In this document: positions 1 through 13,489 of the stretch, in pieces
Layout of the letters: every line of letters begins with the position of its first letter
Numbering within the stretch: the stretch's first letter is position 1
Assembly (NCBI GenBank): GCA_026419785.1
Contig: JAODTK010002788.1
Location: 108,540-172,539, forward strand
Reading direction: 5' to 3'
DNA from: Sclerodactyla briareus
Taxonomy: Eukaryota > Echinodermata > Holothuroidea > Dendrochirotida > Sclerodactylidae
DNA length: 64,000 nucleotides
Program-made: the position numbers and the translations under genes
The notes under the pieces: model-generated
Database searches by the model: none
Told to the model about the DNA's origin: nothing
What the model saw: only the letters and a program-made list of their open reading frames with translations

Positions 1-2500
1 AGGGGCAAAAACTCATCGGGACCAGAAGCCTTACCACTTTTGGCTTCTGCAAGCAGTTTCTCCTCTATCCATCAGGTGAACATACTACTAATACCATAGT
101 ATTATGAGCACAACACCTCCACCAGGTCATTGAAATTATTACTACGGTTCTTTCCCTTCCTCAGTGAATACCGAGGAAAATATTTAAGAGCGTTCGCTAG
201 CTCTTGACTATTGCTGGTTGTATTAACCCTGAATCGGACACTAATAGGGGACCATCGACTGTCTCTTTTCAACTTTCCTGCTTACCCTATCATAAGAGAA
301 ACGCACGAGGATTATCCTTTTTGAAACAATCATGTCTCTCGAAATCGCGGGCTTATCACCTGAACCTAAACCGTTGACTGCCTCCTGCTGACCTTTGAAG
401 AACGAATTAAATCAGACAAAGAACCAGAAGAAACGATAAAGTCGCCAAAAGTGTCTCTTCGCTTACGTTTAAACGGCCAAAATACCTCCGTTGTTCATCC
501 ATGAGGCCTTTTGTCTTAGTGAGACGCTTGACACTTTTTTCCAAGGAACGTAAACTTACATCAACTCGTTAACTTTGCTAATGTACCTTCCAGGAGTCAT
601 CAGCAGAACAATTTCCTAGAAATCGACCAACCTACATTACTCAAAAACCCAGAAATGCCATCCACGCTCTGTGGAATATTGACAGACCAGACACCTCGAA
701 AGCGATAATATCGTAATCACTTACACTCAAAGCTTACTAAAACTCTCTACATTATCAACGACCTGAATCACTACTCACTACGACACTTAAGAAAGGCAGA
801 ACCTTGCCTACCACTCCTACCATCAGACCACAAATATCTGGATAATGAAATCACCCATGATAATCGTACACTTACTGGAAACTTTGAAAAGCATCCATGT
901 TAAAAAAGGAAGCGAGTTATCGCTCTCGAGTGATTGGGAGACGATCTACAACACCGACGCGATAAAGGATATGGGAAAATCCTGAAGCGTTGGACGGAAT
1001 GTCACACCAAACAGAATTGACGGAACTAACACCATTATCTGATCTCTGCAATGCTATTCAAGTCAGACCTCACACACAGCAAAAATCCACCCAAATGCCA
1101 CGGAGAGGTCGGTCCGATCTGCCTATAAAGAACACAACAGGAAACGTTTAACTTCGGCTGAGGGTAAATTTCACTGTTCAGCCAAGACTCTGTTATTCCA
1201 ACTAGTCATGGCTCCCGTTCCTGCGACCAAAATGCGGAACTCATCAAATTTATACCTGATACTTGCAACATTACGGAGAAAAAACCAGCTTGCTAATATG
1301 CCAATCGCAATAGTATTAGCTTGCCCGGCCTAGTAACACTGCGAGGATTTATAGTTTACACCTCTGTCCGTAGTGGAACCGGATACTCTCGCCCCCGAAT
1401 CTAGTTTGACAACCCTTCCACACGGAAATGAACCAACTTCCCTAACACCGAAGCCCATTAACCCCTTCAAGGGAAAGCCCATCCGTAGCGAAAATATCCT
1501 TCCGTCCCCAGAAACACGACACGTCCACAAAAACTGCCTTCCCTGCAAGCGCACTCCAACTTCAAACAATGTTCAAGGCCCGGCTATGTTTCTTCAGAAT
1601 CCGACCCGTCACAGGCGGAGAATAACACAAATCGCGACTTTCGACCGAGTAGACTCAGATTGCACAACAGCTCTTTAAATCGGGAGCTAAGGAATCTGGC
1701 AGTCCCCCGAAGGGTAGTAGTCCCTAGTTCAACAACCACCAATTCTTCGTTTCCACAATTCCATAACCCTAGCCACTTATGTCTTCCGCCCCTGCCACCC
1801 GAAGGAGACACGCGTAACACTTCGGCTTATCTACACGGACTACATCTACCGGATATCGAGTCCCAAACCAGCAAACACTTCCCTTTAACCTTATCTTTCT
1901 CCCCCCAGTCCACCTTTCACGCCACTCACTGCAGCTTTTGAACCTCTATTCCCTACACTCCCACCGCCGGTACACATCCGACAGGACCCTGCACGGCATC
2001 CCCAACCGCCAGCACACTAAAACATTATAGAAGCAAGACCGGATCAACAGCCCACTTCCGTTGCCTTACCTACCCCGAATCTCCACTCTGCCTCCTTCCC
2101 ACACTTACCAGTACGCGCCCCTCCATTCCGCTAGCTGAGACACTTCCTGACGTATACACAAAATCATCCCATTAGTCTACTGAAATCTGACCATTTGAAG
2201 CGTAACCCTGAACGGAAATAATCGCCCCAACTGTTCGCAGCTCACGCAGAACCCCACTTGCTCTCCAGGTGAGCAAACAGAAAGCTCACAGCAGAGAGAG
2301 AGAGAGAAAACAAAAACTCACCCAGTATCAGTTTAACCAACTTTTTATTTCGACCTCCTCCGTAGCATTCTCGAACAAGAATACAAACTAATTGGTCAAT
2401 TGATAAGAGAAAATAAAATAGGCCTACACTGTAACCACGAAGCAGGACAGAAAATACGACTACAGTAGCCAAAACAACTCAATCTCACTAACGAAAAAAA
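1..2500 (-). mobile_element. CR1-like non-LTR retrotransposon, copy A (5' UTR to RT start)
   Basis: Read on the minus strand, this is the 5' two-thirds of a LINE cut by the window edge. Bases 1-500 match, as reverse complement, the plus-strand LINE at about 6,140-6,700 (the start of the reverse transcriptase, through the region before and including APGPDG). Around 845-866 the minus strand reads MGDF followed by a shifted NYPD-like stretch, the apurinic endonuclease signature. Around 1,080-1,250 it reads ESWLNSEI, then RSDR-like and GG-LLCV stretches, typical of the endonuclease N-terminal half in CR1/Jockey-type elements. Bases 2,270-2,490 match the 5' region of copy B, including a CT-rich run. 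The region 1,330-2,170 is G-rich on this strand and has short open frames that I could not assign (ORF1 or linker). Many frameshifts make it non-coding as read. Clade assignment (CR1 group) is inference from motif style. Confidence 0.8.
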
Positions 2501-2539
2501 ATCAATATGTTGACATATTGACTATCAGACAGGCCAGCC

Positions 2540-3798
2540 ATGAATCGATATCTCATCAATGTGTCAATCAACTAAAAACAATAGTGAACATGATAAAATG
2601 CAGGCCATATTCCGTCATCCGCGTGTTGTAGTCACACTAATACAGCTGCTATAGCAGTCAACTGACAGAGAAGAGCCGAGAAGATGTTAGGAACGACGCA
2701 TAAAATATGTGCATAATGTTTTCACTGTCAGGTTATACGTTAACCGAAAGAAAAAAAAAACAGTACATAACACCACATTATACCAATGTCATCTTATCGG
2801 CAATATTTGTAGCCAATCACATGAATAAATAGAAACTATCATCGAAAAGTTCCGTTGAAAATAATTCTGCCACTATTCCACGCGAGGGAGTAACCAACAA
2901 TATCCGGATGGAGTTCTTTTTCTCAATAGTTTTTGAACGTTACGCGATGAGAGTGGACGCGACCAGAACAGGGGTACTCTCAATAATTCCGCCGGGATTT
3001 TCTGGTAAATCAACATAGGCGACCACTTAGGTATTATGGTAATTCGTGCACGCAAAATTGTTACAGGACAAGTTGCGCTTTAAAAATGACAAAATTTCGG
3101 TTGCATGGTGTGAAGAAAACATTCGTTGGAAAATGACCAAACAGAACGACTGGGCTACGCGCCTCGTTGAGTGACTTTTCGACAACCGTCATGTTTAAAT
3201 CCTATAATATAATATGAACATATTGCACGAGACGATCAACATCTGCGACTATTCAATTGCCTATGTCTGTACTCGTCATATTGAAAAGATAACAACGTGA
3301 CGACTTTTGAAGGCAGTTCGGGCACACTGCTTAATAATGAGGTATCATCGAACATAGACTGTCGAAGGTTTTAGCGGCGATTATCAATTAATGATATCGG
3401 TTTGAAATAGGCTGCGACAGTACCACAATTAATGCTCTGTCATTTTGAAACTAGGTCACTTTGTCATGTTTTGTCTTACTCAGGACAATTAGGACAATTT
3501 ATTATTGTTCACAAAATTAACTTCAGTGCACTTACCAAATCAGACACACGAGCTGTTTTTAGACCTGGTGAACTCGTGTGCCCGCCACGCACATCGGACC
3601 CGGAGGAAAGACATACCGGAAATTGTATGCACCGGCAGTGAGATAGGCTTTGTGTTATTTAGTCTTATCGTGGGACAGGCGGTAACAAGACCGAGGCAAG
3701 TTGGAGATCGATGAATAGACCAATGAGAAAATATTCTCGTATTAATATAACACGCTAATCGACCATGCTACCGACTTTCTGAGAGACGGAGCTATTTC
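2540..3798. repeat. 1.25 kb direct repeat, unit 1
   Basis: Starts at the ATGAATCGATATCT motif and ends at GAGAGACGGAGCTATTTC. Unit 2 (4,354-5,597) begins and ends with the same motifs and follows it base for base with frequent 1-10 nt indels and substitutions. No coding potential recognised. A near-perfect hairpin (TCAATATGT / ACATATTGA, centre about 2,513) lies just upstream, between this unit and the 5' end of LINE copy A. Confidence 0.9.
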
Positions 3799-4353
3799 AA
3801 AACTCCCTCTTGAAACGAGGAACATAAACGCCGGACCTTGAACGTTCAGATTTAGCACAACGATTTATGAAAACGTTGGCGCATGGTATGGGTTTTTATC
3901 TAATGAATGAGTTGTATTTGACAAGACGACATAGGCAATGTAATTTTCAATGACAAGAGAACAGGGCTAATGTACTGTTCCTCTGAATACCAAATCTCAG
4001 CTGAAGCCGCCTCTGTCCAGAGTCAGGAGGCTATCATGAATGATCGCGAAGATCCTCACCGGCTCACCCCAATATCACATACTGCTGATTGGTTTGATGC
4101 AATCGATGGCGCTAGACTCCTGCTCTGTACGTCTTAGTCTTCGGTTTGAGTACTCGGGCTATACCACAGCAATAAATAACAGCATCATTCACAGACAGAC
4201 AGAGGGAATATCTGTACAATATGTAGGTGGTGATGTGTTCAATATTCATCAACTGAGGGATATGCAAAAATAATTGGTCATAAACGTGTACATTTACCCA
4301 GGCGCATTCGAAGACAAATATGTCGAGAGAGGCAGGACAGACAGAAGGGCAGC
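3799..4353. other. Spacer between the direct repeats, no gene seen
   Basis: Unique between the two repeat units as far as I can see. It contains a short (ACAG)n-like run near 4,190. The short open frames here show no recognisable protein features. Confidence 0.6.
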
Positions 4354-5597
4354 ATGAATCGATATCTGGCATCAATGTGTCAATAAAACTAAAAACAATA
4401 GGAACAATTGATAAAATGCATTCTAACTGCCATATTCGTCATATGCCGGTTTAGTCACACTAATACAGCTGCTATAGCAGTCAACTGACAGAGCCAGCGA
4501 GAAGATGATAGGAACGACGATAAACCTATTGTGCACCTGTTTTCCTTTCAGTATACGTTTCACACGAGAGGAAAAAACAAAAACTTACATAACACCACAT
4601 ATATCCATGTCATCTTATCGGCAATATTTTCCGCAATCACACTTGGAATAAATAGAAACTATCATCGAAAAGTTCCGTTGAAAATAAGTGTCGAACTCTT
4701 CCACGACAATGGAGTAACCAACAATATCCGGATGGAGTTCTTTTTCTCAATAGAACGTTACGCGATTAAGGACTGTGACTGCGACAGAACAGTGTTACTC
4801 TCCTTAATTCCGCGATTTTTATGGTAAATCAACATAGGCTACCATTAGGTATTATGGTACATATAGTGACCAACAATTGTTACAGGACAGTTGGCTTTTA
4901 AAAATGACAAAATTCGTTGTGGTGTGACATGTGAAACATTGTTGGAAAATGACAAAAATGAACGGACTGGGCTTACGCGCCTCGTTGAGTGGACTTATTC
5001 GAACGGTTCAAGTTTACATCCTATTAATATATTCTGAAACTATTGCACGAGAACGATCAACATTGAAATATTATTCAATTGCCTATGTGTACTCGTCATA
5101 TTGACAACGAACGTGACGACTTTTGAAGGCAAGTGCGGGCACACCCTGCTTAATAAATCAGTATCATCGAATCATAGCTGTCGAAGGTTGCGGCTATATT
5201 CAATTAATTGAGATCGGTTTGAAATAGGCTGTCAGTACCCCAATTAATGATTCTCTGTCATTTGAACAGGTCACTTTGTCATTTGTCTTAACCTCAAGAC
5301 AATAGTAAATGTATATGGTTTCAAAATTAACTTCGTACAATTACAAACTCATGAACACGAGCTGTTTTTTTCCTGGTGAAATCGTGTGCACGCCACGCAT
5401 CGGAGGATGGAAGACCTACCGGAAATTGTATTGCACCGGCAGTGATATAGCTTGGTGTTATTTAAGTCTTATGTGACAAGCTGTAACAAGACCGAGGCAA
5501 GTTGGATATCGATGAATAACAATGAGAACATATTCTCGGTATTAATATAACACGCTAATCTGACTGCTCGACTCTTCTGAGAGACGGAGCTATTTCG
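4354..5597. repeat. 1.25 kb direct repeat, unit 2
   Basis: Second copy of the 2,540-3,798 unit in the same orientation, offset about 1.81 kb. Differences are mostly short indels, in and out of homopolymers, plus substitutions. That suggests a duplication of some age or uncorrected sequencing error. Confidence 0.9.
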
Positions 5598-5749
5598 AGT
5601 GTTCCATGTGTACTACAGTTATATTATAAAGAAGTATAGACTTCCAAAAAGAAGCATAGTTGACGTTTTGTAGTACAAAATTTATTGAAATTATTTGGAA
5701 GTCCATACTTAATATATATATATAGAATGTACTTGTAACTAACAAGTTT

Positions 5750-7990
5750 GTCTCATTCTTTTGTTCTGCTCAGTGGGCCGTGTGCAGGTAGCCTCCGGCA
5801 TTCTTTTGGTAGCATTGTTGACAGTATTGATCTGGCTTCGTTGTTTATAGTGTAGGCCTACTTGTTTTCTTAGTTATTCTTGTTTGAAAGTGCGACCGTG
5901 GTCGGAATAGAAAGTTAGTTAAATGATACATTGTGGGCATTGTGGGGTTTTCTCTCTCTCTCTATACTGTTATTAATTCGTGTTCTGTTAGCTTGTTCTC
6001 GTGCATGTAGCCTCTGCATTCTTTTGATAGCTTGTCCACACTAGTGATGGTTTTTTTCTCTTTTTTCTGGGTTTTTGAATAATGTAGATTGGTCGAATTT
6101 CTCAGGGAATTGACCTGCTGAGGACTAATGGAAGGGTTCATTGGGCCAAAGTTAACAAGTTAATGGAAGTTTACGTTCCTTGGAAAAGCGTCGCGCTAAG
6201 AACAAATGGCCTTCATGGATGAAAAAGGAGGTGTTTCTGGCCGTTAAACGTAAGAGACATCTTTAGCGACTTTATCGTTCTACTGGTTCTGTGTCTGATT
6301 TAGATCGTTTCAAAGTTCAGCAGAGGCTAGTCAAAGTTAGTTCCTGGTGCTAGCTCGATTTCGAGAGGCAGATTGCCTCTAATATAAAGCATAATCCTCG
6401 TGCGTTTTTCTCTTATGATAGGGGTAAACAGAAAGTGAAGGACAGCATCGGTCCACTGTTAGTGTCCGATTCAGGTAATACAACCAGCAATAGTCAGGAG
6501 ATAGCTAGCGCTCTTGATATCTATTTTTCCTCGGTATTCACTGAGGAAAACGTGGATAATTTCAATGACCTTGTGATAGGTGTGCCTCATCCCCCTAATA
6601 CTATTGGCACTATATAGTATGTTCACCTGATGTGATAAAGGAGAAACTGCAGAAGCTCAAAGTGGTAAGGCTCCTGGTCCCGATGGAGTTTACCCCTTTT
6701 GGTTGAAATCTTTTGACGACCAGTTGTCTGGTCCCCTTAGTAATAATTTTCAATAAAACTCTGCAGGAAGGTATTGTTCCGGAGATGGAGGAGAGCAAAC
6801 GTTTCTCCAATTTTCAAGATAGGCAGTCGGTTCTTCCTTGTAATTACGGGCCAGTGGAGTCTTATTTGTGTTGTCTGCAAGGTGTTAGAATCCATCATTC
6901 GTGATCATATTGTCGTTTCTTCGATTTGGGTTATAGTATAATACGGGGGTCTCAGCATGGAAGATGTTACTAGTGCAGTTGACAACGGCAGTGCTGGTGA
7001 TATTAATTTCACTGGAATTCCAAAAAGCTTTGATAAGGTTCCTCATGGGGCGCGTCTCTTGCTCAAATTGAAAAGTTTCGGCATTAAGGGGAATTTCCTT
7101 GGTGGATTCGTAAGTGGCTTCTCAATAGGGAACAACAAGTTGTCATCAATGGGCGTTCGTCTCCTTGGCAAAAAGGGGGGTCACCAGTGGGTGCCCCAAG
7201 GATCGGTTCTTGGGCCTTTGCTCTGGCGTATATTGACGATCTGGACGACTCGGTGCATTCCAGATTTACAAAGTTTGCAGACGATACAAGTTGTATCGGG
7301 AGGTTGCTTCGAACGATGATGTTGCAATTGTCCAAAGGGATCTTGATATAATCTCCAAATGGTCTTTCGATTGGCAAATGTTTTCAATGCCAATAAGGCA
7401 AAGTAATGCATGGTGGTTTCAAATCGCAACGCTTCTTCAAGTTGAATGGGCAAGAAATTCAACAGGTGAATTCAGGAAAGGATCTCGGTGTTCATTTTGA
7501 TTCTTCTTTGAAACCTTCTAAGCAATCGTGCTGCAGCTGCGAGGAAAGGTAACTGGATTCTCGGCTTGATTAGACGTCACTTCAGTTTCCTCGATAAAGA
7601 TATTGTTGTCAGGTGTTCAAGCAGCTGGTGAAACCTCACCTGGAGTATTCTGTCCAAGTATGGAATCCATATTTCTCGAAAGACCAGCAGGTAATTGAAA
7701 ACATTCAGCGGAGGGCCACAAGATTAATTCAATATACTAGGTCATACCTTACGACAGAGAGATTAAGGCGTCTCTGTTTAACTTCGATGGAACTGAGACG
7801 AATTCGTGGTGATTTGATTCAGGTTTTAAAATTGTTCATGGTTTCGAGGACCTTTCCTTCCACTATGAGTTTTCCAAAGTTACCACCAATAGGGGTCGTT
7901 GTCTCAAGCTCCGTGGTAAAGCTGTAGATTGGACATTCGGAAATATTTCTCTTCATTTCTTTCTTTCGCCCAGATAGTTATCACATGAGT
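5750..7990 (+). mobile_element. CR1-like non-LTR retrotransposon, copy B (internally deleted, full RT)
   Basis: Non-LTR retrotransposon copying itself by target-primed reverse transcription. Bases 5,750-6,000 match the 5' region of copy A; homology resumes at about 6,067 at the end of the endonuclease, so about 1.6 kb (endonuclease and upstream) is missing. RT landmarks on the plus strand: GKAPGPDG (6,664-6,687), FDKVPHG (about 7,030), PQGSVLGPL (7,194-7,217), YIDDLDD (about 7,230), KFADDT (7,271-7,288; the catalytic block in its CR1-style FADD form), and a C-terminal KPHLEYSVQVWNPY block (about 7,629-7,670) followed by QRRATRLI. The frame shifts at least six times, so it is not functional as read. 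The 3' end runs into a (TA)n block. CR1 group is inferred from these motifs; a phylogeny is needed to place it exactly. Confidence 0.88.
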
Positions 7991-8047
7991 GGAATAGCCT
8001 TCCTGACGATTTGTACTAATAGTGTAATGTATTCAGAACAGTCTCGA

Positions 8048-8050
8048 TTC

Positions 8051-8087
<37 letters not shown>

Positions 8088-8189
8088 ATTATATATATAT
8101 ATATATAATATATATATATATATAGATATATATATATATATATATAATATATATATATATATTATATATATATATATATAGATATATAT

Positions 8190-8221
<32 letters not shown>

Positions 8222-8226
8222 GATAT

Positions 8227-8259
<33 letters not shown>

Positions 8260-8260
8260 T
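8048..8260. repeat. (TA)n microsatellite with interruptions
   Basis: About 210 bases of alternating TA with periodic AT/TA phase flips and occasional GATATATA. The phase flips give it a strong capacity to fold back. It lies directly 3' of LINE copy B. Confidence 0.97.
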
Positions 8261-10545
8261 ACATACCTAACATAGGTGTGTGTATATATCGTGGTTGCGT
8301 ATATCGATTATATCGTTTTTCCTTCCATCCGTGTTTAGCAACATCAAGCTGCCATAGCAACAGCAATAGCTGTCAACAAGCAACGAATTGGCACATTGGA
8401 ATTATTCAGAGACTGAAAAATCGTTCTTTTGACATAAAATGCGGGGGGCGTAGGGCCTATGTGGAAATAGGCCCCACGGGGATGGGGCCGGGGATTCCAG
8501 GAAAGGGGATCACACCCCCATATTTCTCCGGAGGATTGACCACATGGTGCCACTCATACACAGCCTTTGGCTTTTATGAAATATCATGTACGAACAAGTA
8601 TAGCTATGGCTAGTTAGCCAGACGCCTGTTCTGTCAAATTCCGCTGTTAAGCATCATTTTGTAAACGTACTGAAGGACACAGAGCAGTATCACGGTAGGA
8701 CTACAGGAGACATTTCCCCCCTCACATATGACACGTGGCTTTACGGGCTTTCCGTACAGGAGAGGACGTTTGTCTGCTTTGTACTAAGATGTTTCACCTT
8801 AGTCTTAGCTTAGATGTTTCACGTTTTTCTCGGATCCTCATTGTGCCTCATTCCGTAAACAAATCAAATTAATTGGCCTGAAAAACTGGCCAATGTTTTG
8901 TTGTCTATTTTGGCGTATATGTGTTCGAGTTCCAGTCACCAACCTGGTGACCGAGTGGGAGAACATCAGTCAAATACCGTTCGCTGCTGAAAGTTTCATC
9001 CACAATTACTAATTACTAAATCAATACCCAACTTAAAACTGTTGTAGTTGAGAGATCGTTCATAATTCAGGGAGCAATGATCCAATTAAATCCTTCTTGA
9101 CTTTGAGACCCAGCAAATTCGTGATTGTCTACGTCCATTGTGACACAACCTTCATATTTATAATATACACCTAATTACACAGTACGTTAATTATCCATCC
9201 GGCATCTTGACATTAGATGGTCTATTCATCAGCAGTGTTATCCCGAAGTGATAGTTTTAGATTCCCATCAATACAATACAGTAGCATTGAGGCAGAAGGT
9301 AAAAGTTACCTTTCTGAAATTAATCGTTCCATCGCATAACACCCATGTCAGCTCCGTATTTGTGATAGTATATATGGATGTTTTCATATTTTATTCAAGA
9401 CAACTCTTCACCTGAGAGGCAATATGTCGTCGTTATTTGCACTGTCAATTCATACCAGTCAATTCATTAACCGACTGGCTTCATATTCGTTAGACCCGTA
9501 CCCTTGTTATAAAAAGTTAACAAATATGGCGGAAACGGCATCGTGCATAATCAAGGAAGTCATATAGAGAAAGAGACCTTAATTTAAACTCAGAGTCTGT
9601 GTTGGTGTGCCGGTAAAATCACATCTAGTATTAATATTACAACGAATATCTGTCGATTATCACTAGCACCAATATCCTAACAAGGATATCAGAGTGAGAA
9701 TGATGCATCGAATACCACAAAGTGTACATCAACCCCAAACAAGGGTCGATACTGACCCATACAATGCCTCTTAGATGGGAGTTGCACTTTAAGGGGAACC
9801 AAACATGTGGAACCACGATATCCTGGCAAAATATGATAAATTCCGATGCATTCTGATTTTGTTTTCCTCTTCCGAACCGTTTTGATGCATTAGTCTTATA
9901 TTGTTTTTTTCCAAAAATAGTTATTTACTTTTTTTTATTTATTGTCATAATACAGCTGGCCCCATGAACAATAAGTTTTTTCTCCATACGTGTCATTACA
10001 AGTGCGGTGAACATATGGGAAGCCACGAGGAGAATTGCGTTTGCACGGACACGATAAAAAACCCGTTTTTGTTGCCCCCACCCCCACCAATCCTAATTCC
10101 AACTGACCAGTTCCCTACACTGCAACATAAACCAATGCTAGAGGTTAGTCTACTTCTAATCCTTATTGTTTCACAGGACTGGCTTTGCCAGCGTGATGTG
10201 CTGCCTCCTTGATAAAAGTTGGACACAACAATAACGGGGCTGGGGGTCGTGCACATCCAGTACGGAGGTGTGCCTGCATTGACGTATGGCCCTATACGGG
10301 CGCAGAGCGGGGCAAACCCATTGAGATGTGAACTTTTTGAAACCATTCTGAAAATTGACAACATTTCCGCTGACTGGCGCGGTTTTTTTTTTCAATCTAA
10401 GCCCGAGAAATGCACACTTTTTTCCACGACAGCGTGAACGTTCGAGCATAGTTCAAGATGCGGTTCAACCGCTCTAAACCCAATGGGAAGGGTCTTCGAT
10501 GGGCAGCAGAATACCTCTAAAAATGAGTATGGTATAGAATGATGA
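8261..10545. other. No gene recognised
   Basis: No recognisable coding region. It holds a G-rich patch at 8,440-8,530 with a perfect 8-bp hairpin (GGGCCTAT at 8,453-8,460 against ATAGGCCC at 8,467-8,474). The 10,250-10,440 stretch ends in a T-run context (CCCGAGAAATGCA then T-rich) that recurs near 35,530, so it is probably a dispersed repeat. Confidence 0.6.
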
Positions 10546-11040
10546 AGAATTGTAAGGAACACTTCGATCAGTGTGTAGCTTACTGCCCATAAGGCAGAAA
10601 TGCCGCTCTCTGTAATTGGGGGGGGGGGGGGTCTGTAAGACGAACAATCTCGTAGCTCTCGTCAACTGAGGTGGCGCGAATAATGAATGAGAATACATCC
10701 AATTCCTTCAGGAGTTGTTCTTGAAATCATAACTATGTTGTTTACTGCCATACGCACCCGGGAAGTGGCCGACTCCCATCTGGTGGGTCCGAGAAAACGA
10801 AATAAATTCTTGCACGCTACGCGCCAACCGATTGTGGCCCGAATTGTAAGGAACGAACATCGATCAGTCACCTCCAAAAAACGTCGCTTTCGATCAAATT
10901 TCGGAAATTCACTCGCCAAATTTTAGGGTGTGCCCTCTGCCATACGGCCTGGAAAGTACCATTCCTTGCAATCTGGGGGGTCTGCGTGAAAAAATCTGGA
11001 CGCTTACGCGCCAACCGCTGGTGCTGCTTCGCTCAAATGG
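10546..11040 (+). repeat. Degenerate tandem repeat, about 3 units of 150-200 bp
   Basis: Shared blocks recur in the same order: GAATTGTAAGGAAC..TCGATCAGT at 10,549 and 10,841; CTGCCATACG at about 10,746 and 10,938 (a weaker form near 10,583); a G-rich run followed by TCTG at about 10,617 and 10,975; and ACGCGCCAACCG at about 10,820 and 11,007. Divergence is high. Confidence 0.65.
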
Positions 11041-13489
11041 CTGCTAAACCCACGTATCTCCCCAATATTTATCACAGATCGCCGCCCCTGGTGATGCATT
11101 TCGGTGTATATGAAAACCCTTAATGAATCTGTGCTCTATTATATGCGTGATGTTGAGAGCAGAATTGCACCCCCCACAATTGCAAAATTCAGTCTCAGTC
11201 AACTTTATCGGTAAAATCGAGGTCATTTTCAGTCCATTCGATTGACTTATTCGCATGATTCATGCAAGTTCCAAAATTTGTCAGATTTACTTGAAATTCG
11301 TAAATGCGGTCTACTTTTGTTGTAATAATTCTGGGTGATAAAGCGGATAATTAGGTGTGTTTTGCTAGTTGCCTTAAGTGAGGCACATTTCTAATGTTTG
11401 TCTGATTTGCAAGTTATGCATGAATTCATGCCCTCATCCTAGAAGACCATACGAAGTTGGCATCAATGCCGTAATTAATGAAAAGAGAGAAGCCAATACA
11501 TGAAAGGGGTAGTAGCTGTGGGAATCTTTTTTCAATTCAACGTATGATAACCACCAGGGCAACATTTTATTTCCAACGCACGCCAAGAGTTCGGGTCTAC
11601 TTCTCATTTAGACTGTCCGTATAGCTTTTGCTCAATCATTATCCCGACATTCCAATTGCTGGCGATCCACTCTAGCGGGCACAACAAAGTTTCCGTACTA
11701 TTAAGATTCCTGCTGGATCCTATTTAGGACAGAATAATCACAGATTTTTCCAGTCTTACACTGTCTGTATGAGGCGTTTTAGTTAGCTCCTACATATTAA
11801 AATTCGGTCTATATACCAAGAAGGGACTCCTAGCTTCCTTGTGTCGGTAGGCGGAGGCCCCTTCTTTTTACGGCACTTGAACACCATCACAAAGTTCCGG
11901 GAAACGTGCGTAAACGAAATTAAAACTCTTTCTCTCGTAGACAACTGTAATAGCAAAATTCATAATCACCGATGGAATTGGCGAGCCGAATAGACTGATA
12001 TTCTAGCAGTTTCAAACAATTCGCTAATAGTTTACCATCACCAGAGTAATCCATACCAACTTTATCTCGATATTAGAGGAACATATAGTTGGGATTTCTC
12101 TAGAAAAGGTAAAACGACGAATTGGCGAATAATTTCTTATTTATAGGTTTTCATGCAATATTGTAAGCAAATTGTGAAACGCCATAATTAACTGATCATT
12201 GAATACAATGATAATCTTGACGAAAACGAAATTGCCTTGCGGGGGAATCTAAGATCCCATTAAAAAGCTGCTGAGTTTCACTCCCTGCGAGAGAAACGAA
12301 TTATACCGATGTTATCATAGATTATAGGCTATTGCTCGTGAAAAAGCTGTATCAGTGTCTTATCATTCATAGACTTTGGGAGTTTGGAGATATATCATCA
12401 GAACTGTTCTAAGTTCTAATTGCTATCAAATCCTTAAGTTGCAAAGGACTGCGTTTCCCATGTGCAATGTAACTCTCTGCCCCTTTTCCCTTACCTCTCT
12501 CTACCTCCCATATCACAACCCTAGCCGTTCATTAACATACATTTGGACGGTAAATTCATATGCTCCTCTAATTTGAGTTTCAACTAAGTAGGTCCAAGTT
12601 AATTCCAATTACGAAACAACAGCAATTCTCTTTGAACTTTTCAAATCGAACATCCTCTAATGTCTGCGCTGGGGCCTCCACTAACCAATTATCACGTCTA
12701 CAACGAGTTCAGAACACACTGCCCGTGTCGCTTGCAAGGTAGGAAAATTTACACATGATTACCCCATATTCTGGGAGGAGCTCACACTGGTTGCTTTCCT
12801 CATCGTAATCGACTATAAGGTTTCTCACTCAATTGCAAATTCGTGCTATCAGAACTGGTACTCCAGTCTATTTACATAATTGCTACACACACAGAATCAG
12901 CACAGACCTGTTCGCTCTCAACTTCAACAACAACTTCAGGCTCCCAATCTTGAACAATGTTCTACTAATGTTACAACTAATATGTGCCATCGTCTAAACT
13001 TCGTGATAAACTTTGCGGGGATAGACATTCGGAAGTATTCTTTTTCGCGAATCGTGAATAATGAGTGGAAGCGCCACACTGCAATGTTTTTTTGTTCTAC
13101 GCGTGTTGATGTCATCAAACCAAGCTTGTTTTTTCCGGAATTGTTGGATAATTCCTTTGAGCTGTTTTTCTTCTTCTTGGGTTATTGTGGTTCCAGGGTC
13201 GTCATGAGACGCCTCCCTGACCCTTTAATACTAAACCGAACGAAAACAAATTAAACTGATCTGAACTCTGCACTCTGAAAGTGTCGTGTTGGCCAGCGTC
13301 TGCCATCATGCAAAAAGACACCGTTTCACAATCCCTACGCAACAATTTCCACCTTATCTACAGAAACTCTTCAGCAAATTTTTTTGATGTTATTGTCTAA
13401 TGCAAAATACGAGATCGGCGTTTATTAGCTTGTTCATGAAACCCGCCAACAATTGTTTCAATAGACCGACGTCAATTTGAAGGAATTGG
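11041..13489. other. No gene recognised
   Basis: AT-rich sequence without recognisable coding features. The 124-codon open frame at 12,880-13,254 has no familiar motif and no splice context that I trust. Confidence 0.55.

Noticed and set aside
1330..1941. Overlapping open frames on both strands
   Set aside because: They lie in the 5' part of LINE copy A. I see no domain to support a separate gene.
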